From the IMG/VR virus record IMGVR_UViG_3300031539_010038, positions 1 to 64,000 of that record: a stretch of DNA of 64,000 nt; one strand, 5' to 3'. A model generated the notes under the pieces. It had not been told where the DNA came from, ran no database searches, and saw only the letters and a list, made by a program, of their open reading frames with translations. This stretch comes from a virus. Of this stretch, positions 47,712 through 55,806 are shown piece by piece. The translations under genes and the position numbers were made by a program. Numbering within the stretch: the stretch's first letter is position 1; every line of letters begins with the position of its first letter.

Positions 47712-48214
47712 AATTACATACATTATTATTAAATTCTACTTATGAATGTATTGGATTTATAGGTTGGAAGAAAGCCGCAAAACTTTTGGCCAAGGATAAG
47801 GTTGAGGTTTTATCTTCTTGGAAAGATCAATATATTAGAAGTGGAAAAAAAGCCTGGCCTCATCCTGCTGTTATTCGTATGAAATATAGAGTTCGCTGGA
47901 TCCCCAAAAAAATGAGATATAGTAAGTACGCTGTCTTCAAAAGAGATCAGTTTATTTGTGGTTATTGTGGGATTAAGTTAAATAATGAAAATGCAACATT
48001 AGATCATATTTATCCAAAGTCTCAAGGTGGTAAGAATTCTTTTAAGAATTGCGTAACATCTTGCTTCCAATGTAACAATTTGAAGCAGGCAAGGACTCCT
48101 GCTCAGGCCGGCATGACCCTAAGGCAGAAGCCCTGCTCTCCTATTCTAACGGCAGCTCATGAAATTCACAGAATTCAACCTGTCCACGAGGCGTGGAAAG
48201 AATATATAGTTTAG
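47708..48214 (+). CDS. HNH endonuclease
   Basis: This 168-residue protein has a zinc HNH core: CGYCG, TLDHIYPKSQGG (the DH pair), NCVTSCFQCNNLK. The N-terminal 70 residues (TLLLNSTYECI...WKKAAKLL) match a widespread HNH subgroup. It may be a homing enzyme or act with the methyltransferase it overlaps. Confidence 0.9.
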   Translation: MKLHTLLLNSTYECIGFIGWKKAAKLLAKDKVEVLSSWKDQYIRSGKKAWPHPAVIRMKYRVRWIPKKMRYSKYAVFKRDQFICGYCGIKLNNENATLDHIYPKSQGGKNSFKNCVTSCFQCNNLKQARTPAQAGMTLRQKPCSPILTAAHEIHRIQPVHEAWKEYIV

Positions 48215-48238
48215 TGGGCAAGCCCTTTTCCAACTACA

Positions 48239-48288
48239 TCTCTATATTCTTCTTCTGAAATTATAGGTAGAGATTGCTGATTTTTTTT
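48239..48288. terminator. Possible terminator between convergent genes
   Basis: TCTCTA (48239-48244) can pair with TAGAGA (48268-48273); eight T follow 7 bases later. The stem is short with a long loop. It lies between the end of the HNH gene and the end of a minus-strand gene, where a terminator is expected. Confidence 0.35.
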
Positions 48289-48300
48289 ATATCATCAACC

Positions 48301-48753
48301 TCATGCCCCATCTCCTCTAGTTGCCCCGGGCTGATCTTGTTTTATCTTAGGCATATCCCACTTTGGAGCAAATGTTGTTAAAGCAATCTTTAGAAAGCGC
48401 AGGTCTTGAGGAACCTTATTCTCATAGATATCTTCCTCATCGGAATGGGTATCAGAAATTTTGCCTTCCATTTTGGTAAGCATAACATTAACATCAGCTA
48501 ACGCATCGTTTCTAAATGTGGAAAGTTCTTGTAATGACGCTCCTGAATGATAGGCCTTGCTAAGAATATAATTAGCCTTATTTCTCAAATTTTGGCCAAG
48601 GACTCGAAGATCTCTATAATATTCGGGATGATCATCCATAAGATCTCCTAAATTTACTGCATATGATCTAATGTCTTGCAGAAGACTATAGTTATTCACA
48701 GCTTCTTTTACAATTAATTTCTCTATTTTCTCAGCTACCTTAATAATGCTCAT
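48301..48753 (-). CDS. Minus-strand hypothetical helical protein, 150 aa
   Basis: This is probably a real gene: AGGAG lies 6 bases before its ATG on the minus strand. It is helical and charged, with no recognised family. It is divergent from the metallopeptidase-like gene at 48814. Confidence 0.75.
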   Translation of the reverse strand: MSIIKVAEKIEKLIVKEAVNNYSLLQDIRSYAVNLGDLMDDHPEYYRDLRVLGQNLRNKANYILSKAYHSGASLQELSTFRNDALADVNVMLTKMEGKISDTHSDEEDIYENKVPQDLRFLKIALTTFAPKWDMPKIKQDQPGATRGDGA

Positions 48754-48816
48754 AAAATCTCCTAGAATAATGCGATACTAGTGATATAGTGTCATATTAC
48801 TATAGGAGATTTTATG
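48751..48816. promoter_or_regulatory. Divergent control region with 14-base inverted start regions
   Basis: The start regions of the two divergent genes are identical: TAGGAGATTTTATG at 48803-48816 and its exact reverse complement at 48751-48764. For the minus gene, ATGACA (48795-48790), 17 bases and CATTAT (48772-48767) could be a promoter. For the plus gene no clear promoter was found. Shared start sequence may give equal translation or be a regulator site. Confidence 0.6.
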
Positions 48817-49371
48817 ATCGCGGATAATTGTGGTGCTTGTGGACAAGAGAAGCCGGCACAAGAACTTGTGGCAGTCAAATTAGGAAAGACGTTTCTTTCT
48901 AATGTAAAAATTTGTCTTAATTGCCGAAGAGAACACAATATTACAAGTGATTATTATAGAGTGGCTCAAATAATCTCACCGGAAGATTCTCAATTGGCCA
49001 GCCCGGATGTTATCGTAGAGCCCGCATATTCTTTGGTTCAGAAGGCTGTAGCTCTTTTAAGGCAAAAGGAGCCAAACTATTTTTCTGGTGTTCGTAAGAT
49101 AGTTGTATCATCATCTTCTCAATTTGGGCATGTAGAATCCGGTCCGGGCAAAGATCCAGCGGTTATTCATGTGAATTTATTTAAAATTCAGGATGAAATA
49201 AATCGATATCAAGATAATAATGTTTCGGAGGACGAGATTGTTAACAGCATAGCTAAGACAATTGCTCATGAGGCCGGACACGTTAAATCTTTTGATTCCG
49301 AGCTAGGCTTTCAAGGAGGAGAGGCTCCAGCCGAAGCTGAGGAAAAAAGAATGTCTAATTTAATAGAATGA
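48814..49371 (+). CDS. Zinc-finger protein with HExxH peptidase-like motif
   Basis: Residues 6-30 hold CGAC...CLNC, a zinc ribbon. HEAGH, about residue 154, with a preceding helix (IAKTIA) and a following E-A-P-A-E-A-E-E helix, fits a minimal zincin peptidase. No signal peptide, so it acts inside the cell. A peptidase with a zinc ribbon could target a host protein. Substrate unknown. It overlaps the HNH gene by ATGA. Confidence 0.65.
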   Translation: MIADNCGACGQEKPAQELVAVKLGKTFLSNVKICLNCRREHNITSDYYRVAQIISPEDSQLASPDVIVEPAYSLVQKAVALLRQKEPNYFSGVRKIVVSSSSQFGHVESGPGKDPAVIHVNLFKIQDEINRYQDNNVSEDEIVNSIAKTIAHEAGHVKSFDSELGFQGGEAPAEAEEKRMSNLIE

Positions 49372-49673
49372 ATGATAGATTTAAAGATCCTCACCATAAG
49401 AAATGGGCCAAGGCAATTAAAGAAAGAGACGGCTTTGCCTGTCAGGTCTGCGAGACGCAGGTAGGATATTTGCATTCTCATCATCTTAATTCGTATGATA
49501 TTTTTATATCTCAAAGATATGAATTAAATAATGGATTGACTCTGTGCAAACATTGCCATTTTTTATTTCATTCCATTTATGGTAGTGGTGGTAATACGTT
49601 CTTTCAATTTAATGAGTTTACTAAAATGCTAAAGCTGATTAAGAATATTGCATTAAAGCTTAATGACTCTTAA
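49368..49673 (+). CDS. Small HNH endonuclease-like protein
   Basis: This 101-residue protein has an HNH core with zinc: CQVCE, SHHLNSYD, CKHCHFLFH. It is shorter than the other two HNH proteins in the window. Its role is unknown; it may be a homing nuclease. Confidence 0.83.
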   Translation: MNDRFKDPHHKKWAKAIKERDGFACQVCETQVGYLHSHHLNSYDIFISQRYELNNGLTLCKHCHFLFHSIYGSGGNTFFQFNEFTKMLKLIKNIALKLNDS

Positions 49674-49707
49674 TTCGAGCAGCGTGGGTGAATAATATAC
49701 TCACAAT

Positions 49708-50241
49708 ATGAGTTATACACCTACGTTTCAATTTGCGCTACGTTCTGACATAGAAGACATATGTTTATCTTTGCCGAAAGATAATAAAATCTTGCCTGAT
49801 GATTTTCTGCCCTGTCAGGCAGACCCTGAGGCAACGGGGTACGATGTTAGATGTGCTGCAAAAGAAGGCGTTTATTATAAAGCTGGTGGATATATGAAAA
49901 TCCCTTTGGGTATCAGGGTATATGCGCCCACTGGCTGGTGGCTAGATTTGGCTCCAAGATCTAGCACGTTTATGAAAAAACATATCCATCCTTTATATGG
50001 GAAAATAGATGAAACATTTGAGCACGAAATATTATTCGTTTGCCAATATATTCCTCCATCCGATTCATTTGAATCTGGAGAGTTTAAGCATATTGAATTT
50101 GGAGAAAGAATAGCTCAGCTCATACCAGTAAGGAGAGAGGTCATGATCGTTCGTTCAACCTCTAATAACGAATTAGAAAAATTATATAATGGTAGGAATT
50201 CTTCTAGAATTGGTGGGCTTGGCTCATCTGGAAAGTACTAA
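49708..50241 (+). CDS. dut: dUTPase-family nucleotide hydrolase
   Basis: dUTPase splits dUTP to dUMP and keeps uracil out of DNA. The five motifs appear in order: EATGYDVRCA, APRSS, GKID, FGERIAQLI and RIGGLGSSG. The motif spacing and 177-residue length fit the dUTPase/dCTP deaminase trimer fold; the last motif supports dUTPase. Confidence 0.9.
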   Translation: MSYTPTFQFALRSDIEDICLSLPKDNKILPDDFLPCQADPEATGYDVRCAAKEGVYYKAGGYMKIPLGIRVYAPTGWWLDLAPRSSTFMKKHIHPLYGKIDETFEHEILFVCQYIPPSDSFESGEFKHIEFGERIAQLIPVRREVMIVRSTSNNELEKLYNGRNSSRIGGLGSSGKY

Positions 50242-51075
50242 ATGCAACCTAAAATAGTAAAACCGCAAATAAGCATCCCTGAAAATATTCCTCCAACAAA
50301 TGTTGAAATTGATTGGGGTATATTGGAAGATAATATATCTTCATTTGAATATAAGTATTATGAGACCCGGCCGAAGATCCCTTCGAATATGAACAAGTCG
50401 GAAGCGTATTTGCTATTCAGGCATAATTTGGAGGATAATCTAAAAACATTTTGTAATGAATATAATTTGGGTTATTTTACAAATAACAATAATCTAAATA
50501 TTAGAGGTGAACTTTCTCCTGTTCATAGAAAATACATCTTGAATGTTTCAAGACATCTTGTGAAGAATTCTGGGAATCTGAAGTATTTTTATACACATCA
50601 GGGAAAAAATGCCGAGGCTGTATTTAGATTATGCGTTAATCATCTATTTAATTTCTTTAGGCTGAAGAAGCGGCTAGAGGTCAGCAGAGAGGTATTTGCT
50701 TATGGGGGAGATGGCGGAGCAGATTTTAGGTTAGGAAGTTCTCTAATAGATATTAAATATAGAGATGATGGACCGGGTGCGGGTCTTATTTTAGATTCTG
50801 CATACTTGGATAAGGCACATCCGGATACGACGTTAGTTTTGGTAACGAACGCTACAAGCACAAAGCTTGGCAATTTAGCTATATCTGATGTCAATACATC
50901 TTCTCTGCCAGTAGCCTTGGCTGGTTGGATTTCCTTAAAAGATTTCCAAGCTAAGAAGACTCTCAGAGGAGGGTCTGAAAATAGATATGTGGTAGATCAG
51001 CTCAATGATATAGTAGAATTGTTGGTGAAGCTTGTCGAAGATCAGATAGTAGGAGAATCGCTCTTCAAATTTTAA
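50242..51075 (+). CDS. PD-(D/E)xK nuclease-like protein
   Basis: Around residues 155-175, GGDGGADFRLGSSLIDIKYR gives an Asp, a short gap and D-x-K, which fits the active site of PD-(D/E)xK nucleases. Flanking helices and strands also fit. The protein is 277 residues and starts right after the dUTPase stop. The target is unknown; a role in DNA recombination or host DNA breakdown is likely. Confidence 0.6.
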   Translation: MQPKIVKPQISIPENIPPTNVEIDWGILEDNISSFEYKYYETRPKIPSNMNKSEAYLLFRHNLEDNLKTFCNEYNLGYFTNNNNLNIRGELSPVHRKYILNVSRHLVKNSGNLKYFYTHQGKNAEAVFRLCVNHLFNFFRLKKRLEVSREVFAYGGDGGADFRLGSSLIDIKYRDDGPGAGLILDSAYLDKAHPDTTLVLVTNATSTKLGNLAISDVNTSSLPVALAGWISLKDFQAKKTLRGGSENRYVVDQLNDIVELLVKLVEDQIVGESLFKF

Positions 51076-51106
51076 CAAAATTTGATTACAAAAGAGGACC
51101 GTGCAA

Positions 51107-51353
51107 ATGAGATTGTTATTAACCTATAATTTTAGATATTTTGTTTGGAGACACTTCGCTTCCACGCAGGCCTAAAAAGATTGCTTTATTCTAAAAAGTA
51201 ACTTTGTTTCTCGCGAAAAAACAGGAGAAATAACAGAGGTTGGGGACGGCATTTTTCGTGAAATTGGAGAATTCGGTACTTTTGGTGTATCAGCCAGGAT
51301 ATGGTTGGGTTGAAGTTTCAAAAGATTACAAAATTACAAAAAAAGGAAATTAA
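51107..51353 (+). pseudogene. Frameshifted copy of the tiny Y-x-R-E family
   Basis: An ATG after GAGGACC opens MRLLLTYNFRYFVW, the family start, but a stop comes after 22 residues. In another frame the same stretch ends GYGWVEVSKDYKITKK, which matches the family C-terminus (W-x-x-V-S-K). So a full-length paralog was broken by a frameshift. It lies 49 kb from the first array. Confidence 0.6.
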
Positions 51354-52421
51354 ATGAGTAAGTTTTTAAATGCAATGAAAGTGGCCCTGAGTTTTCTTTG
51401 GAAAGTATTAGGTTATGTCTGGAACGCGCTAGGCATTGTTTGGAAGGCAATGCCTGTTATTGTTGTTATAGCTCTTGTTATAATGGTATTTGCATTGATT
51501 AAAATGCAATGCAGCTCAGATCAAAGTTTAACAGATATTCAAAAATCTGTTATAGAAATGAAAGAGCTGCAAGATGAGGTCGTAAGAAATCAAGCTAAGT
51601 TTGGAACAAAAGAAGATATAGAAGATTTGGCAAAAAAAGCCAAGGTGGATTTAACTCCAATTATAGAAGATTTAGCAGACCTAAAGGCTGAAATAAAAGG
51701 CATGTCATTAGCAACAGCATCATCTACAGGGTATACGCATCACAATGTTCCGAGCGATAATACTACTCCAGGTGGAGCTGGACCATATGAAATAGAATGT
51801 TCTGATGGAATAAAACCATGCCCGGATCCATATGGATATCTCACAAATGCACAAATCAAAGATATTCATGAGAAGTTTGCTAATTTACAGGTGCCACTTG
51901 GGCAAATAGAATTTCGTGCATGGGAAGAAAACCCCTGGAGTGTTGATATGTATCAGCGCGATTATAACGTGACCACAGTTATAGGACAGGATGATGATGG
52001 ACGACATTATGTGTATAGTAAACTTTCTATTGATGCACAAGGCAAGAGCTATAACATTCCAATAGAGCAAGCTGAATTTATAGAAAAATATCCAGAGTCA
52101 AAGCTGCGATTTAATCCGCAATTATATTTGGGCGTCGATGTTGGATCTCAGATCAGCAATCCTGGACCAGAAATTATGCCCAACTTATCTTTATCTTTCT
52201 TAGCTTATGGAAGAACTAAGGCCGAGTCTGATTGGACATTCTTAGACCTTGGTATTGGTTATGCTGCACAAGCAGAAGAGGCTAACTTGGTTTTGTCTCC
52301 ATTAAATTACAACATTGGTAATATTTTACCATTGGTATCTGATCTTCATGTTGGCCCAACAATTGGATTATCAACCTCTGGGAATATTTTTGTTGGGGGA
52401 GGAATTCGAACTGGGTTATAA
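51354..52421 (+). CDS. Membrane-anchored protein with beta-rich C-terminal domain
   Basis: Residues 1-33 are amphipathic and residues 34-50 form one membrane span (VIVVIALVIMVFALI), followed by a coiled coil (about 60-115), a Gly/Pro/Thr linker and a beta-rich domain with two Cys near its start. The protein could cross the inner membrane and reach into the periplasm, as spanins and cell-surface phage proteins do. No family was recognised. Confidence 0.7.
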   Translation: MSKFLNAMKVALSFLWKVLGYVWNALGIVWKAMPVIVVIALVIMVFALIKMQCSSDQSLTDIQKSVIEMKELQDEVVRNQAKFGTKEDIEDLAKKAKVDLTPIIEDLADLKAEIKGMSLATASSTGYTHHNVPSDNTTPGGAGPYEIECSDGIKPCPDPYGYLTNAQIKDIHEKFANLQVPLGQIEFRAWEENPWSVDMYQRDYNVTTVIGQDDDGRHYVYSKLSIDAQGKSYNIPIEQAEFIEKYPESKLRFNPQLYLGVDVGSQISNPGPEIMPNLSLSFLAYGRTKAESDWTFLDLGIGYAAQAEEANLVLSPLNYNIGNILPLVSDLHVGPTIGLSTSGNIFVGGGIRTGL

Positions 52422-52456
52422 GCATAATTTGGAATTATATAAAGAGGACATTATAT

Positions 52457-52624
52457 ATGAAATCTGTTAAAAAATCTAAAAAAAATGCCAACGCTCAGAC
52501 AGAAACTTTTATACCACAGCATCTCTATATAGAGGATTATATTTGGTATAATAAATCAGAACCAGATGGTTCGAATCAAGACGATAAAGATAGAGGAGTT
52601 ATTGTTATTGATCTAGGTGAGTAG
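52457..52624 (+). CDS. Small charged protein, 55 aa
   Basis: This ORF starts with a Lys-rich stretch and has an acidic end (DDKDRGVIVIDLGE). AGAGG precedes the ATG. It lies before IF-3. The function is unknown. Confidence 0.55.
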   Translation: MKSVKKSKKNANAQTETFIPQHLYIEDYIWYNKSEPDGSNQDDKDRGVIVIDLGE

Positions 52625-52701
52625 ATCCTCGAAAGCCATATCTATGCCTCTCCATATTGGAGAGGACAGGATACATTTACCCAAAACAAAAGGAACGAGC
52701 A

Positions 52702-53241
52702 TTGAGACAGAAGACCGAGAGAAGTTATGTAAATAGACAAATAAAACTACCAGAAGTTTTATGTATTGATATTGAAAATAATAACTTAGGGAAGATACCA
52801 ACAAATCAAGCATTAGAAATAGCTGAGAAGCAGGGGCTTGATTTGGTACAGGTTGGCTTTAATCAGCAATCCAGATTGCCAACGTGCAAAATTATGGACT
52901 ATGGCAAACATCGATATGAAGTTAGCAAGAAGCTGAAAGTGGCTCAAAAAAAGCAGAAAGAGTCTATTGTAAAAAATAAAGAAATAAAGTTGCGCCCAAC
53001 TACGGATATTCATGACTTAAAGGTAAAGGCCAAGAAGGTCGAGACCTTTTTGGATAAGAACTACAATGTTAAGATTGTCTTAATGTTTCGTGGAAGAGAG
53101 ATGTCTCATAAAGAAGTAGGGTTAGAAACATTAAATATGCTTATAAATCTCATTCCAAATGCGTCACTGAATAGTGAAATAAAATCTGAAGGAAAGGTTT
53201 TATCTGTATTATTGGTGAAATCAAATGCTGATCTGTCATGA
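52702..53241 (+). CDS. infC: Translation initiation factor IF-3
   Basis: IF-3 binds the 30S subunit, checks the start codon and initiator tRNA, and blocks early 50S joining. Here the N-domain ends at PTCKIMDYGKHRYE, followed by the Lys-rich linker, KEIKLRPTTDIHD, and VKIVLMFRGREMSHKE in the C-domain. The start is set at the TTG at 52702 with AAGGA 7 bases upstream, which gives 179 residues, near the E. coli length. Bacterial infC also uses a rare start (AUU) for self-control, so a non-AUG start may be meaningful. It overlaps the deformylase gene by ATGA. IF-3 in a phage is unusual. Confidence 0.95.
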   Translation: MRQKTERSYVNRQIKLPEVLCIDIENNNLGKIPTNQALEIAEKQGLDLVQVGFNQQSRLPTCKIMDYGKHRYEVSKKLKVAQKKQKESIVKNKEIKLRPTTDIHDLKVKAKKVETFLDKNYNVKIVLMFRGREMSHKEVGLETLNMLINLIPNASLNSEIKSEGKVLSVLLVKSNADLS

Positions 53242-53753
53242 TAATAACAGATGAAAATCTACTGAGAGCTGAGTGCTCTGAAGTTTCTCCAGAAGAGATT
53301 GCTCCACTGCGAGACCTCTTAGAGAAGGAGCTTCAGGACTCAGCTCGACTTGGACGCATAGGAGTTGGATTGGCAGCTCCACAGATAGGTATTTTTAAGA
53401 AAATGGCCATAGTCAGGCTCCCAGCATCGATGGGAAATTTTAATATTGACTTGGTTAACATCAAGGAGTACAAAGGATATGACAAGGTATTATTTAATAA
53501 TGAAGGATGCTTATCATTTCCAAATTATTATGTAGACAGTTTGAGATATCAGGAAATATATGTAACAAATAATGGAGTAGAACCATTCTCTTTTATTGCA
53601 ACAGGGATGGCGGCTATTTGTTGTCAGCATGAGATAGATCATCTTAGAGGTATTCTTCTAACAGATATTGGAATTCCCACAGATGCAGCCAAGAAAGCAA
53701 TCTTAAAAGCGCGCCAACCTCGCGGATGTCTGGCGCCAAATATTAAAGTATAG
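53238..53753 (+). CDS. def: Peptide deformylase
   Basis: Removes the formyl group from the first Met of new proteins. The three motifs are GVGLAAPQIG (42-51), EGCLSFP (89-95) and QHEIDHLRG (130-138), giving Cys91, His131 and His135 for the metal and Glu132 as catalyst. Phage deformylases are known, mostly in cyanophages. Coupling to IF-3 by a 4-base overlap links start-site choice to processing of the first residue. A terminator follows. Confidence 0.95.
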   Translation: MIITDENLLRAECSEVSPEEIAPLRDLLEKELQDSARLGRIGVGLAAPQIGIFKKMAIVRLPASMGNFNIDLVNIKEYKGYDKVLFNNEGCLSFPNYYVDSLRYQEIYVTNNGVEPFSFIATGMAAICCQHEIDHLRGILLTDIGIPTDAAKKAILKARQPRGCLAPNIKV

Positions 53754-53771
53754 TAAATATACACACACAAT

Positions 53772-53800
53772 AAAATACCAGAAACTCTGGTATTTTTTTT
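53772..53800 (+). terminator. Intrinsic terminator after def
   Basis: AAAATACCAGA (53772-53782) pairs with TCTGGTATTTT (53786-53796) across a 3-base loop, and the T-run goes on to 53800. It ends the IF-3/deformylase unit. Confidence 0.88.
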
Positions 53801-53814
53801 ATTTAGGAAGAAAT

Positions 53815-54003
53815 ATGCATGAATCAAAAAAAGTAGAATTTATTAGTGAACTTTTATTAAGAGTTAAAAATTTGGAAGAATTGTTGATTAAAAACAATGT
53901 TTTGACGCGAGAGGAACTTAATGAAGGTTTTCAGACGTCTGTTCAGCAATTAACTGAAAGAGTTTTGCTATTGGCCGCGGAATCAAAGAAATCAAATAAT
54001 TAG
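53815..54003 (+). CDS. Small coiled-coil protein, 62 aa
   Basis: This protein is of unknown function, one long helix with Leu heptads (LLLRVKNLEELLIKNNVL). AGGAAG lies upstream. It sits between the terminator and the thioredoxin. Confidence 0.65.
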   Translation: MHESKKVEFISELLLRVKNLEELLIKNNVLTREELNEGFQTSVQQLTERVLLLAAESKKSNN

Positions 54004-54010
54004 GAGAAAT

Positions 54011-54322
54011 ATGCTTCACATTACAGAGGATATGAGTTTAGATGTTAGTTCTGGTATTTATGCAATTAAATTTTGGGCTGACTGGTGTGGGCCTTGCAAA
54101 AAGATAAGTCCTCTTTTAACTCAATTAGAAACAGAATTTCCTAGCGTTAATTTCATATCTGTTGATACGGATGAAACGTCTTCATTGGCACAGAAGTATA
54201 AGGTTAGGACTCTGCCAACTGTATTATTCCTCAATGATGGAGAAGAGGTAGAAAGAGTCACCGGAATGGCAATGATGGAGCCTTTACGAACATTATTCAA
54301 GGGTGTTACGTCAAAGCAGTGA
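54011..54322 (+). CDS. trxA: Thioredoxin
   Basis: The active site WCGPCK (residues 26-31) and the cis-Pro segment RTLPTVLF (about 68-75) are clear, and the length (103 aa) is typical. It can reduce phage or host proteins, or supply electrons to ribonucleotide reductase; T7 uses host thioredoxin as a polymerase clamp. AGGAG precedes the ATG. Confidence 0.95.
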   Translation: MLHITEDMSLDVSSGIYAIKFWADWCGPCKKISPLLTQLETEFPSVNFISVDTDETSSLAQKYKVRTLPTVLFLNDGEEVERVTGMAMMEPLRTLFKGVTSKQ

Positions 54323-54335
54323 TATAGAGGTATTT

Positions 54336-54629
54336 ATGACGGAAACTAAGAAAGTAGAAAAAAGTACAGTATCTGATGATATTTGGTTCGAGATTAAAGA
54401 TCTTCAGTTGCAAATGTTTGCCCTGCCTAATCAGAGAGTAAAGAAGCATGCTCAGAGAGTTAAGGTTTTACCCGATGTTTGTCACATTAAGATAGCATTC
54501 CCGGCTGTCCTACCGGCTTTGGAAAATGTATTACTTGATAAGTATAATATTGAACAACATAATGACCTCTTATCTATTACTAGAAAAGAGACCACTAGTA
54601 TGCCAAAACCGGAGCCATTAGAGCAGTGA
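54336..54629 (+). CDS. Hypothetical protein, 97 aa
   Basis: This protein is of unknown function. The ATG at 54336 has AGAGG upstream and is preferred over 54303, which lies inside the thioredoxin gene. Charged start, beta-like middle (CHIKIAFPAVLPALENVLL). Confidence 0.65.
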   Translation: MTETKKVEKSTVSDDIWFEIKDLQLQMFALPNQRVKKHAQRVKVLPDVCHIKIAFPAVLPALENVLLDKYNIEQHNDLLSITRKETTSMPKPEPLEQ

Positions 54630-54630
54630 T

Positions 54631-55089
54631 GTGGAGAATATAGAAAATTTATACTTAGTATTAGGATGCTTTGGACGTAGGGATGGTAAATTTATAAGCT
54701 GTCCTGGAGTGGATAATCCCATTCTGAATATAAATTCAACTGCATTATTTAACTATAATGATATGATGAGTTACCTAGACTCTCATCGATTCTTTGACAA
54801 ACCAATGTTTGATTATAATGGTGTTCGCCATTTGCTATTCAATTTGAGGGATAAATTTGAGCAGCCAGCCAAACCTCTTTGGTCTAATCAAGAATTTGAT
54901 TTATTTCAGAAATTTATTATAAGCCATCGACACTGTGGAACTTTTTTAAAGTTAGTCCTAGCAACAGAGAATGATATTCTTCCGGAAGATGAACCAAAAA
55001 CAATTAGTATTAGTAAAACAGTCAATAAAGAAATTGAAAGGCCAGAGGAGCAGAAAAGCAGTCTAAGGCTTATAAGAGGAAGAAGATGA
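54631..55089 (+). CDS. Hypothetical protein, 152 aa
   Basis: This protein is of unknown function, starting with GTG. The fold looks alpha/beta with a charged C-terminal tail. It overlaps the next gene by ATGA. Confidence 0.65.
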   Translation: MENIENLYLVLGCFGRRDGKFISCPGVDNPILNINSTALFNYNDMMSYLDSHRFFDKPMFDYNGVRHLLFNLRDKFEQPAKPLWSNQEFDLFQKFIISHRHCGTFLKLVLATENDILPEDEPKTISISKTVNKEIERPEEQKSSLRLIRGRR

Positions 55090-55784
55090 TTAGTATTAAT
55101 TCTAAATATTTAGAGATGTTATCTGATAAAGATATATCTAATATTGGTTGGGATAATATATCGAAATTTAATATGTCGAATGGATTTGTAAAAAAACATA
55201 TTGATAAATTAGATTGGATTGAGCTTGAAAAGAAGAATCTAATTTCGGCTGAATTTAGGGAAGAGTGTCCCGACAAATTTAATGAAATGATGCTTTTATC
55301 AAGAGAAAAGGTTGTAAACAATTATATTGAAGAAATGATTAAGGGCAATTTCGGAAAAGACTGTTTATCTCAGCAATCAATATTTAATATCGTTCTTACA
55401 ATGATAAGAAATCATCCGGTCTATTTTAACGAAAGCCTTCCTCTTCTTAAGTGGGAAATTGTTTCTTTAATTCCTAATATTCCTGATTGGTTTCTCAAAA
55501 GGTTTGAACATAAATTAAATTGGGAAACTATGTCTTGGAGCCAGGTCTTATCTGAGAGTTTTATTGAGGAAAATGCTGACAAGCTGAATTGGTCTTGGAT
55601 CTGCCGCAATCAGAAGCTTTCTGAGGAATTTATGAGGAAGAATAGCCATAGGATTGTATGGAAAGAGGTCTCTTGGGCTCAGGATTTATCTGAGCGATTT
55701 TTGGTAGATTTTGCAGGCAAGCTTGAATGGAAGCGAGTATTAAAGTATCAAAACGGCTCTTTTGGTAAGATATTTTCAATATGA
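55086..55784 (+). CDS. Repeat protein with W-x(n)-L-S-E-x-F units
   Basis: This 232-residue protein carries about five repeats of 20-22 residues in its second half, each with K-L-[NE]-W, then [IV], then Q-x-L-S-E-x-F. The first half has degenerate copies (NIGWDNISKF, KLDWIELEKK). Short repeats of this kind stack as helical solenoids and bind proteins; they occur in several giant viruses and phages. No catalytic motif. Function unknown. Confidence 0.65.
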   Translation: MISINSKYLEMLSDKDISNIGWDNISKFNMSNGFVKKHIDKLDWIELEKKNLISAEFREECPDKFNEMMLLSREKVVNNYIEEMIKGNFGKDCLSQQSIFNIVLTMIRNHPVYFNESLPLLKWEIVSLIPNIPDWFLKRFEHKLNWETMSWSQVLSESFIEENADKLNWSWICRNQKLSEEFMRKNSHRIVWKEVSWAQDLSERFLVDFAGKLEWKRVLKYQNGSFGKIFSI

Positions 55785-55806
55785 TAATAATTTGCCATAT
55801 TAAACA

